A stretch of 23,790 nt of DNA. It comes from Bacteroidales bacterium. GTDB taxonomy: Bacteria > Bacteroidota > Bacteroidia > Bacteroidales > Dysgonomonadaceae. Made by a program: the position numbers and the translations under genes. Shown here in pieces: positions 1 through 6,228 of this stretch (positions are counted from its first letter, which is position 1; each line of letters begins with the position of its first letter). Location of the stretch: assembly GCA_012728155.1 (NCBI GenBank), contig JAAYFR010000339.1:1-23790 (forward strand). Direction: 5' to 3'. Below the pieces are notes generated by a model. That model did not search any database. It saw only the letters and a program-made list of their open reading frames with translations, and had not been told where the DNA came from.

Positions 1-495
1 CTCTTCATAGCACTTGTCTGTATGGGTATCTACATCCTTTCGCGTTTCCGAAATTGGGGTTTCTCAGTAGGAACCGTAGCTGCCTTGAGTATCGACGCTT
101 TCTCCGTGATAGGATTATACTCACTGCTCTGGAAAGTCATGCCTTTCTCCATGGAGATGGATCAGACATTCGTAGCGGCTATCCTCACCATCGTGGGATA
201 TTCCATCAACGACAAGGTGGTAGTCTTCGACCGTGTACGTGAATACAGGCAACTTTATCCAAAACGAGGATTAAGAGAACTCTTCAACGACTCAATGAAC
301 GCCACCTTAACACGTACCATCAACACCGGATTGAGTACTATCTTGGTAATCATTGCAATCCTGATATTTGGAGGTGATGCGGTAAGGAGTTTCGTATTCG
401 CTATGCTAATTGGAGTAGTTGTAGGGACCGTAACCAGTTTATTTGTAGCTGCCCCTGTCGCCTACAAGATGACGTTGAAAAGCAAGATAAAATGA
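1..495 (+). CDS. secDF: Protein translocase SecDF, C-terminal (SecF) part, 5' partial
   Basis: This is the C-terminal end of the SecF half of the Sec accessory membrane complex, which uses the proton gradient to help pull secreted proteins across the inner membrane. The reading frame is open from base 1 and ends at TGA 493-495, so only about 164 residues are visible. The SecF signature is clear: a helix ending in GYSINDKVVVFDRVRE, followed by NATLTRTINTGLSTI and two more hydrophobic helices, then a short basic tail. Bacteroidetes usually encode SecD and SecF as one fused protein, so secDF is the likely gene, but the SecD part lies outside the window and fusion cannot be confirmed. A hairpin follows 15 bp after the stop. 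Confidence 0.95.
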   Translation, partial: LFIALVCMGIYILSRFRNWGFSVGTVAALSIDAFSVIGLYSLLWKVMPFSMEMDQTFVAAILTIVGYSINDKVVVFDRVREYRQLYPKRGLRELFNDSMNATLTRTINTGLSTILVIIAILIFGGDAVRSFVFAMLIGVVVGTVTSLFVAAPVAYKMTLKSKIK

Positions 496-510
496 ATTAA
501 ATAATAAAAA

Positions 511-536
511 AATGGGAAGCCAAATAGCTCCCCATT
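511..536 (+). terminator. Hairpin after secDF, probable terminator
   Basis: A 10-bp stem (511-520 with 527-536, one A-C mismatch) encloses a 6-nt loop. It follows the secDF stop and precedes the tRNA gene. The downstream T-run is weak, but an A-run precedes the stem, so termination may work in either direction. Confidence 0.5.
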
Positions 537-541
537 CTTAA

Positions 542-614
542 GCCACAATAGCTCAGTTGGTAGAGTAACGCATTCGTAACGCGTCGGTCGCGAGTTCGAG
601 TCTCGCTTGTGGCT
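542..614 (+). tRNA. tRNA-Thr (anticodon CGT)
   Basis: A 73-nt cloverleaf can be folded by eye. The acceptor stem is GCCACAA with TTGTGGC, the D-stem GCTC with GAGT (one G-U pair), the anticodon loop TTCGTAA, and the T-arm GCGAG-TTCGAGT-CTCGC, with discriminator T. Anticodon CGT reads ACG (Thr). The anticodon stem ACGCA/CGCGT has an A-C mismatch at its loop-closing position (31-39). CCA is not encoded. It stands alone between secDF and the atpD promoter. Confidence 0.95.
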
Positions 615-649
615 CTCTTTATGCGATTATGCAAATAATTTTAAAATTA

Positions 650-679
650 TTTGCACAGTCGTTTTATTTTGTACCTTTG
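650..679 (+). promoter_or_regulatory. Predicted promoter of the ATP synthase operon
   Basis: TTTG at 650-653 and TACCTTTG at 672-679, separated by 18 nt, match the Bacteroidetes sigma-ABfr form (-33 TTTG, -7 TAnnTTTG). Transcription should start near 686, about 35 nt before the atpD ATG at 722. This excludes the upstream in-frame ATG at 629 as the real start. Confidence 0.75.
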
Positions 680-721
680 TCTGCAACCAACACTAAATAT
701 ATACACCTATCGCAAACTATT

Positions 722-2263
722 ATGTCGGCATTAAACGGACACATATCTCAGATTATTGGACCGGTAGTAGATGTACATTTTGAGCTTTCCGAATCACAAG
801 AATTCAAAATGCCTGCTATCGATGACGCACTCTACGTAAAACGCCCCGACGGCCAAAATATTTTTTTAGAAGTACAACACCATATCGGCGAAAATATTGT
901 CCGCACAGTGGCAATGGAAAGCACCGATGGTCTGAGTCGTGGTCTCCCGGTAAAAGCATTAGGGCGCCCTATCAGCGTTCCGGTGGGAGAACAGATCAAA
1001 GGGAGGTTACTCAACGTGATCGGCAAACCTATCGATGGGCTGTCGGATCTAAGCCGCGAAATTCAGTACCCCATTCATCGTCCCGCTCCAAAATATGAAG
1101 ATCTTGTCACTTCGGAGGAGATACTCTTTACAGGAATCAAAGTAATCGATCTACTTCAACCCTACCTTAAGGGTGGAAAAATCGGGTTGTTTGGAGGTGC
1201 CGGTGTTGGAAAGACCGTCGTCATCATGGAATTGATCAATAATATAGCCAAAGGACATAACGGTTATTCTGTCTTTGCAGGTGTAGGCGAGCGTACACGA
1301 GAGGGGAACGATCTGCTCAGGGAAATGATTGCATCCGGAGTGATCCGATACGGTGACGAGTTCAAAAGAGAGATGGAAGAGGGAAAATGGAATTTGAGCA
1401 AGGTAGATTACGAAGAGGTCAAAAAATCCCAGACCACCCTGGTGTTCGGCCAGATGAATGAACCACCCGGTGCACGTGCTTCAGTTGCCCTTACCGGCTT
1501 AGCTGTTGCCGAATCGTTCCGGGACATGGGCGGTGAAGGTAGCGATACTTTGTTGTTCATCGATAATATTTTCCGGTTCGTACAGGCAGGATCCGAGGTA
1601 TCGGCCCTATTAGGTCGTATGCCTTCCGCAGTAGGCTATCAGCCCACCCTGGCATCAGAAATGGGGACACTACAAGAGCGCATCACCTCCACAAAATATG
1701 GCTCCATCACTTCGATTCAGGCCGTATATGTACCGGCAGACGATTTGACCGATCCGGCACCGGCAACTACATTTAGCTATCTTGATGCCACTACCGTACT
1801 TAGCCGACAAATTGCTTCATTAGGAATTTATCCGGCAGTTGATCCTCTGGAATCGTCATCCCGTATTCTCGATCCGAATATCGTAGGTGATGACCATTAC
1901 AACACCGCCATGCGAGTAAAGCAAATCCTACAGAGATATAAAGAATTACAGGATATCATCTCTATTCTGGGTATGGAAGAGCTTTCCGACGAAGACCGGC
2001 TCACAGTGAATCGCGCCCGCAAAGTACAACGGTTCCTCTCACAACCCTTCTTTATGGCCGAACAATATACCGGACAACCCGGAGTAATGGTCTCGATTGA
2101 AGATACGATCAAGGGATTTAAAATGATCCTCGACGGAGAGCTCGATCACTATCCCGAAGTGGCATTTATGAATGTGGGAACCATTGAAAAGGCAATTGAG
2201 AAGGGTGATAAGTTAATAGAGCAAAGCCAACTCAATGACCCAATCCCAACGAATAGAAATTAG
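722..2263 (+). CDS. atpD: ATP synthase F1 subunit beta
   Basis: This is the catalytic subunit of F1, 513 residues, binding ADP and Pi and making ATP in the cytoplasmic head. The Walker A loop GGAGVGKT is at residues 158-165, the Walker B segment is LLFIDNIF, and the DELSEED-type motif is ELSDED at 420-425. About 27-30 residues rich in charge (around IRYGDEFKREMEEGKW) are inserted before GQMNEPPGAR compared with E. coli. This insertion is known in Bacteroidetes beta subunits. The start at 722 is chosen over the in-frame ATG at 629 because the latter lies upstream of the predicted -7 element and would add 31 non-conserved residues. It is first in the operon, and atpC starts 9 bp after its stop. 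Confidence 0.98.
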   Translation: MSALNGHISQIIGPVVDVHFELSESQEFKMPAIDDALYVKRPDGQNIFLEVQHHIGENIVRTVAMESTDGLSRGLPVKALGRPISVPVGEQIKGRLLNVIGKPIDGLSDLSREIQYPIHRPAPKYEDLVTSEEILFTGIKVIDLLQPYLKGGKIGLFGGAGVGKTVVIMELINNIAKGHNGYSVFAGVGERTREGNDLLREMIASGVIRYGDEFKREMEEGKWNLSKVDYEEVKKSQTTLVFGQMNEPPGARASVALTGLAVAESFRDMGGEGSDTLLFIDNIFRFVQAGSEVSALLGRMPSAVGYQPTLASEMGTLQERITSTKYGSITSIQAVYVPADDLTDPAPATTFSYLDATTVLSRQIASLGIYPAVDPLESSSRILDPNIVGDDHYNTAMRVKQILQRYKELQDIISILGMEELSDEDRLTVNRARKVQRFLSQPFFMAEQYTGQPGVMVSIEDTIKGFKMILDGELDHYPEVAFMNVGTIEKAIEKGDKLIEQSQLNDPIPTNRN

Positions 2264-2272
2264 TAGTGCATA

Positions 2273-2515
2273 ATGAAATTGGAAATTCTTACACCCGAAA
2301 CAATTTATTACAAAGGTGAGACTGATTCTGTCACCCTGCCCGGTATATTAGGATCGTTTCAGATATTGAAGAACCATGCTCCCATCATCTCATTGCTTAC
2401 CAAAGGGGTTCTCTCGTTCTCGACAGATGGAGTAATTCAGCAAATAAAAGTAACAGACGGATTGGTAGAAATGCACAATAATAAGATAACGGTTTGTATC
2501 GATGAAATCCTATAA
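2273..2515 (+). CDS. atpC: ATP synthase F1 subunit epsilon (short form)
   Basis: This is the central-stalk epsilon subunit, which links gamma to the c-ring. Only 80 residues are encoded, covering the N-terminal beta-sandwich (MKLEILTPE start, then a LPGILGSFQILKNHAPIISLL segment typical of the family). The C-terminal two-helix domain, which in E. coli-type epsilon inhibits ATP hydrolysis, is absent: the family with that domain is about 130-140 residues. Short epsilon subunits are known in Bacteroidetes and Chlorobi, so this looks native and not truncated. It sits between atpD and a small membrane protein gene with near-contiguous spacing. Confidence 0.95.
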   Translation: MKLEILTPETIYYKGETDSVTLPGILGSFQILKNHAPIISLLTKGVLSFSTDGVIQQIKVTDGLVEMHNNKITVCIDEIL

Positions 2516-2517
2516 CA

Positions 2518-2946
2518 ATGAAGAAGCTAACAATATACTTTTTGATTGTGCACACCATCATGTTGTCTATCACCGGATTTGGAATTTGGTTTATTGTGAT
2601 TAAATTATTCCCGGAGATAATGGTCGACCATTACTTTATCATTCCTCTCTTCTTCTATTTGATGGGAATCATTTTTATTTCTCAGTTCAGACGTACCCCC
2701 ATCAGCAACCCCAAGAAGATGGTCAATCTATATATGCTCATGCGCATGATAAAAGTGTTTTTATCTGTTACGATCATTCTCATATATTCAATTTTAGACA
2801 AACCAAACATCCGGAATTTTGCAATTCTCTTTGTCGTCTTCTATCTTATCAACCTGATTTGGGAAACTTACATCTATATGAGAATGGAACTCTATTATAA
2901 ATATAAGGATAAACAGCAAAAAAACGCGCAAAAAGATATTGAGTGA
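2518..2946 (+). CDS. Four-helix membrane protein of the ATP synthase operon (AtpI-like position)
   Basis: The protein has 142 residues with four predicted membrane helices (about 6-29, 38-56, 76-93, 99-118) and a basic, hydrophilic C-terminal tail. It begins 2 bp after the atpC stop, and its own stop overlaps the atpB start (TGATG), so it is translated as part of the operon just before subunit a. That is the place where AtpI or other F0 assembly factors are often found. I see no motif that settles the family. A role in c-ring or a-subunit assembly is inferred from position and topology only. Arg75-Met-Ile-Lys in helix 3 are charged residues at the membrane edge. Confidence 0.85.
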   Translation: MKKLTIYFLIVHTIMLSITGFGIWFIVIKLFPEIMVDHYFIIPLFFYLMGIIFISQFRRTPISNPKKMVNLYMLMRMIKVFLSVTIILIYSILDKPNIRNFAILFVVFYLINLIWETYIYMRMELYYKYKDKQQKNAQKDIE

Positions 2947-4043
2947 TGATGAAACGAACACTATACATATCAACTCTGTCTGTTGTTCTCTTTCTTATGG
3001 CTTTTCCTGCATGGTCGGTAAACCAGGGCGGAGAAAAAGAGGAACTGAATGTCAAAGAGTTCATTACCGAACATTTGGCAGATTCTTATGAATGGCAGAT
3101 TGTAAGCACCGGTACCAGGCATATCTCTATTCCTCTTCCAGTGATATTATATAGTAAAAGTACCGGATGGCATCTATTCTCATCCTCCCATTTTCACCAC
3201 GGAACAAAACCATACCGCGGATTTGAGATTGCGGCAGATGGAAAATATAAGGGGAAGATCGTAGAAACCGCTCCGATTGGAAATATCTCCCGTCCACTCG
3301 ATCTCTCACTCACCAAGAACGCCGCCTCACTCATCTTCGCCTCTCTACTGGTTATACTGATCATTATGGGGGTGGCCCGTTCGTTAGATCGTGATCCTAT
3401 GAATCCTCGAAAAGGTTTCGTGGGATTGATTGAGATGCTGACTCTAATGATCAATGATGAGGTAATAAAACCCTCCATCGGTGAAAGGTATCAAAGATAT
3501 GCCCCTTATTTACTGACCGTCTTCTTCTTTATCTTCATCAACAACCTATTAGGATTAATTCCCCTTTTCCCGGGAGGTGCCAACGTAACTGGGAATATAT
3601 CCATCACATTTGTGCTTGCAATAATTACTTTTCTGATAGTCAATCTAACAGGCACAAAAGAATATTACAAGGAAATTTTTTGGCCCGATGTGCCTACTTG
3701 GCTCAAGGTTCCTATCCCATTGATGCCGATTGTGGAGATTGTTGGTACGCTCACCAAGCCTTTCGCGCTGATGATTCGTCTTTTTGCAAATATAATGGCA
3801 GGACACTCCATCGTATTAGGATTGACGATGTTAATTTTCATTACCGCAAGTCTGGGGGTGGCTGTCAATAGTTCGATGACGGTTCTGTCAATTATCTTCA
3901 CCGTCTTTATCGATCTGGTGGAGTTATTTATCGCCTTTATACAGGCCTATGTATTTACATTGCTTTCAGCGGTATTCATCGGTCTTGCACAAATTGAATC
4001 CCATCCTAAGAAAAAAGTGATTGTAAAAAATCATGCAGCTTAA
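2946..4043 (+). CDS. atpB: ATP synthase F0 subunit a
   Basis: This is the stator channel subunit that passes ions to and from the c-ring. The 365-residue protein begins with a signal-like hydrophobic segment (about 5-24) and a hydrophilic stretch of about 95 residues before the first core helix, an N-terminal extension common in Bacteroidetes and Chlorobi. The essential Arg is Arg278 in ALMIRLFANIMAGH; PLMPIVEIVGTLTKP precedes it. The last helices contain LVELFIAFIQAYVFTLLSAVFIGLA. ATG 2946 is preferred because it overlaps the preceding stop (TGATG); ATG 2949 is also possible, and GTG 2943 less so. It is followed by an unusually long gap to atpE that holds one unrecognised ORF. Confidence 0.97.
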   Translation: MMKRTLYISTLSVVLFLMAFPAWSVNQGGEKEELNVKEFITEHLADSYEWQIVSTGTRHISIPLPVILYSKSTGWHLFSSSHFHHGTKPYRGFEIAADGKYKGKIVETAPIGNISRPLDLSLTKNAASLIFASLLVILIIMGVARSLDRDPMNPRKGFVGLIEMLTLMINDEVIKPSIGERYQRYAPYLLTVFFFIFINNLLGLIPLFPGGANVTGNISITFVLAIITFLIVNLTGTKEYYKEIFWPDVPTWLKVPIPLMPIVEIVGTLTKPFALMIRLFANIMAGHSIVLGLTMLIFITASLGVAVNSSMTVLSIIFTVFIDLVELFIAFIQAYVFTLLSAVFIGLAQIESHPKKKVIVKNHAA

Positions 4044-4132
4044 GAGGTGTCATAAACGTTTTTTTAAAGAATAAAGTCTTGTTAAATTATCCGAAATAGA
4101 ATGAATCATCAATCTTGGACGAATAGTTTCCT

Positions 4133-4140
4133 TACCTTTG
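4133..4140 (+). promoter_or_regulatory. Possible internal promoter (-7 element) between atpB and atpE
   Basis: TACCTTTG followed by TC repeats the -7 element and flank used in front of atpD. A clear -33 element at 18-20 nt is missing: TTGG at 4115-4118 is only 14 nt away. If active, it would place the 5' end about 28 nt before the ATG at 4176 and could add transcription to atpE-atpG. Confidence 0.45.
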
Positions 4141-4175
4141 TCCAGAATGAGGTTTTTTGGATTAATTAGAGAATA

Positions 4176-4640
4176 ATGGTGAAACATACCCTGATATTTC
4201 TATTTTGTCTTTCCATAATGTTGCAGTCGCTACTTGGACAATTTCTGTTAGTGGATCAAACAACTGGCACATTTAGTCTGTTGCCTTCCGTTGTTTCCCT
4301 GTTAACAGGAAACTCTGAGGCCTATCATACTTACACCGAAAAAATGAGGAATAAGTATGGAAATGGAGTTGAAAGTGAGGTTCAGGAAAATAAATATGAC
4401 AATCAAGAAATTATTCGTGACTCTATTATGGGACACTTGTTCTCCCCTTTTAACTGTCAGGACAAATCGAGCCATATTCTCACCATTTTTTCTTTCCTTT
4501 ATACAAAAAACAGCACTAATTTAATAGATATTGAAGGGAGAATCAACACTTTCGTACATTTTTATGCATCTTTCTTCAAGAATATTCAGGTAGGACTTCC
4601 CGTTAAGAAAATCATCTTCCCTTTCCACAATTTCTACTAA
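4176..4640 (+). CDS. Unrecognised putative secreted protein inside the ATP synthase operon
   Basis: This 154-residue ORF has a signal-peptide-like start (Lys3-His4, then hydrophobic to about residue 23), a polar middle with many Glu/Asn/Lys (about 46-85), one Cys-containing segment (PFNCQDK) and an aromatic, basic C-terminus (FVHFYASFF, then KKIIFPFHNFY). I do not recognise a family. It is read in the operon direction, lies 132 bp after atpB and 216 bp before atpE, and has a -7-like element 35 bp upstream of its ATG. Its codons are more AT-rich than those of the atp genes. It could be a lineage-specific small envelope protein, a recent insertion, or a chance ORF in a long leader. Expression has no support other than position. 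Confidence 0.5.
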   Translation: MVKHTLIFLFCLSIMLQSLLGQFLLVDQTTGTFSLLPSVVSLLTGNSEAYHTYTEKMRNKYGNGVESEVQENKYDNQEIIRDSIMGHLFSPFNCQDKSSHILTIFSFLYTKNSTNLIDIEGRINTFVHFYASFFKNIQVGLPVKKIIFPFHNFY

Positions 4641-4743
4641 AATCAGGCAAATTACATTTTAGAAAGGAACAACGTGTCAAACTACATCACAGTTTGTTCA
4701 TCGTTTATAATTCACTTTTTTTTAAAATTTCTCATTATCTGCC

Positions 4744-4780
4744 GCTCTGCATGATAGATTTACACAATAATCTACAGAGC
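4744..4780 (+). promoter_or_regulatory. Bulged hairpin in the atpE leader
   Basis: Two perfect 6-bp stems stack: GCTCTG (4744-4749) with CAGAGC (4775-4780), and TAGATT (4755-4760) with AATCTA (4769-4774). They enclose an 8-nt loop, with a one-sided 5-nt bulge (CATGA) between them. It ends 76 nt before the atpE ATG, and the stretch after it is almost pure A/T. A second, weaker inverted repeat (CAAACT 4678-4683, AGTTTG 4691-4696) lies upstream. No T-run directly follows, so a role in mRNA processing, stability or c-subunit dosage is more likely than termination. Confidence 0.5.
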
Positions 4781-4856
4781 ATTGAGGGGCATATTGCAAA
4801 AAAAAATCTTTTTATATCCATTCATTAATATAATTATTATTTAAATAAAAAAAAGT

Positions 4857-5126
4857 ATGGTACTACTTACAGCTTTATTACAGACAGTCGGCACACTGCT
4901 ACAGGTGAGTGCAGATGGATTAGGATCTTTCGGGGCAGCCTTAGGTATTGGTCTTGCTGCCATTAGTGCGGGATATGGAATCGGCAAGATCGGTATTGCC
5001 ACCATGGAGGGTATTTCACGCCAGCCGGAATCGGCTTCCGATATCCGGATGAATATGATCATTTCTGCCGCTCTTATTGAGGGAGTTGCACTATTTGCCG
5101 TAGTTGTCTGCGGTTTCATTCTCTAA
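4857..5126 (+). CDS. atpE: ATP synthase F0 subunit c
   Basis: The rotor-ring proteolipid has 89 residues as a two-helix hairpin. The first helix is rich in Gly/Ala with GxG spacing, the polar loop is Arg55-Gln-Pro-Glu58, and the ion-carrying carboxylate is Glu75 in ALIEGVALF. Aligned without gaps on the loop, the residue matching Gln32 of the sodium-binding Ilyobacter c subunit is Ile42, and Glu75 is followed by Gly-Val where that protein has Ser-Thr. The sodium signature is therefore missing and proton coupling is predicted. It follows a 216-bp leader without genes. The ribosome site is an A-rich stretch (AAATAAAAAAAAGT) and not a Shine-Dalgarno sequence. Confidence 0.97.
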   Translation: MVLLTALLQTVGTLLQVSADGLGSFGAALGIGLAAISAGYGIGKIGIATMEGISRQPESASDIRMNMIISAALIEGVALFAVVVCGFIL

Positions 5127-5142
5127 TCAATTCAACCAAAAG

Positions 5143-5643
5143 ATGTCATTACTTACGCCCGAACCCGGTCTTCTGTTCTGGATGTTGATCTCTTTCGGCA
5201 TCACTGTATTCTTGCTGGTAAAATTCGGATTTCCTATGATACTCAAATCGGTGGAGAAACGGAAGAATTATATCGAAGAATCACTCCTCGCTGCCCGTAA
5301 AGCACACGAGGAGTTAGCCGGCATCAAGGAAACCAGCGAAGCCATACTGGCACAGACCCGCAAAGAACAGGCGGATATCCTGAAAGAAGCCGCCTCAAGA
5401 CGGGAAACGATGATAGAAAAGGCACAAGAAGAGGCCCGCATGGAATCGGAAAAATTGATCGCTTCTGCACGACAACAAATTGATGCTGAGAGAGAAAAAT
5501 CGCTTCGTTCCATCCGGGATGAGGCCGCAGTTCTATCATTGATTTTCGCAGAAAAAATATTAAGAGAAAAGTTGGGAACAGAACAGGAACAGGAAAAGAT
5601 GATTGACCGTTTATTCAACGAATTGGATATGTCAAAATCGTAA
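5143..5643 (+). CDS. atpF: ATP synthase F0 subunit b
   Basis: This is the peripheral-stalk subunit, 166 residues. One N-terminal membrane helix (about 9-31, LLFWMLISFGITVFLLVKFG) is followed by FPMILKSVEKRKNYIEES and then a long charged helix rich in Glu, Lys, Arg and Ala that forms the coiled-coil stator. The C-terminal part (EKILREKLG) is typical for the region that binds delta. ATG 5143 is chosen over an upstream in-frame TTG that lies inside atpE. It begins 16 bp after the atpE stop. Confidence 0.96.
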   Translation: MSLLTPEPGLLFWMLISFGITVFLLVKFGFPMILKSVEKRKNYIEESLLAARKAHEELAGIKETSEAILAQTRKEQADILKEAASRRETMIEKAQEEARMESEKLIASARQQIDAEREKSLRSIRDEAAVLSLIFAEKILREKLGTEQEQEKMIDRLFNELDMSKS

Positions 5644-5650
5644 AGGAAGT

Positions 5651-6196
5651 ATGAATACAGGACTTATTTCTTCACGTTATGCCAGCTCACTTCTGCAATA
5701 TGCCGTCAGCCTGCAGCAACAGGAAGAGGTATATGAAAGGGTTAAACTGCTCTTGGAGGTATTCACAACCATGCCTGTATTGCGCCGTGCGATGAAGAAT
5801 CGTTCCCTATCGATCGGTGATAAGAAAAATATTCTTGTGACAGCTTGTGGCGGCAGCATGCCTTCATCACTCTCCAGAATGACAAATCTTATCCTCAAGA
5901 ACGAAAGAGAAGAGGTTTTGCAGTACATTGCCCTTCGTTTCGTCGATCTCTATAGGGATAAATTCAATATTCAGCATGGGAAGTTAGTCACCGCAATAGC
6001 AATTGATGAAGCAGCTAAACAACAGATTGTTACTCGAATTCAAAAAATGACAAAATCAAACATCGAAATGGAATCTTTGGTAGATCCCGAGATTATTGGG
6101 GGCTTTATTCTCACCATTGATGATTTTAGATGGGATGCAAGTATTGCAGGTGAATTAGCCCGTGTAAGAAATCAGATTCAGAGAAATCGCTTTTAA
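5651..6196 (+). CDS. atpH: ATP synthase F1 subunit delta
   Basis: This protein joins the peripheral stalk to the top of F1; it has 181 residues. It opens with the family pattern SSRYASSLLQYA and ends with the conserved DPEIIGGFILTIDDFRWDAS segment followed by a short helix. ATG 5651 is preferred because it has a good purine-rich site (AAAGGAAGT) directly before it and matches the family start. The upstream in-frame start would overlap atpF by about 40 bp. It begins 7 bp after the atpF stop and is followed by a 32-bp spacer with imperfect heptamer repeats before atpA. Confidence 0.96.
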   Translation: MNTGLISSRYASSLLQYAVSLQQQEEVYERVKLLLEVFTTMPVLRRAMKNRSLSIGDKKNILVTACGGSMPSSLSRMTNLILKNEREEVLQYIALRFVDLYRDKFNIQHGKLVTAIAIDEAAKQQIVTRIQKMTKSNIEMESLVDPEIIGGFILTIDDFRWDASIAGELARVRNQIQRNRF

Positions 6197-6199
6197 TTT

Positions 6200-6220
6200 T
6201 TCACTATTCATTATTCATTT
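6200..6220 (+). repeat. Imperfect heptamer repeat before atpA
   Basis: Three adjacent 7-mers, TTCACTA, TTCATTA and TTCATTT, fill most of the short atpH-atpA spacer and end 8 nt before the atpA ATG. The sense-strand unit is close to the TTATTCT repeat found in front of fur. Confidence 0.6.
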
Positions 6221-6228
6221 TATTTTTC

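Noticed and set aside
629..721. In-frame ATG at 629 extending atpD by 31 residues
   Set aside because: It lies upstream of the predicted -7 element (672-679) and the extra residues do not look like any beta subunit; ATG 722 fits the family start.
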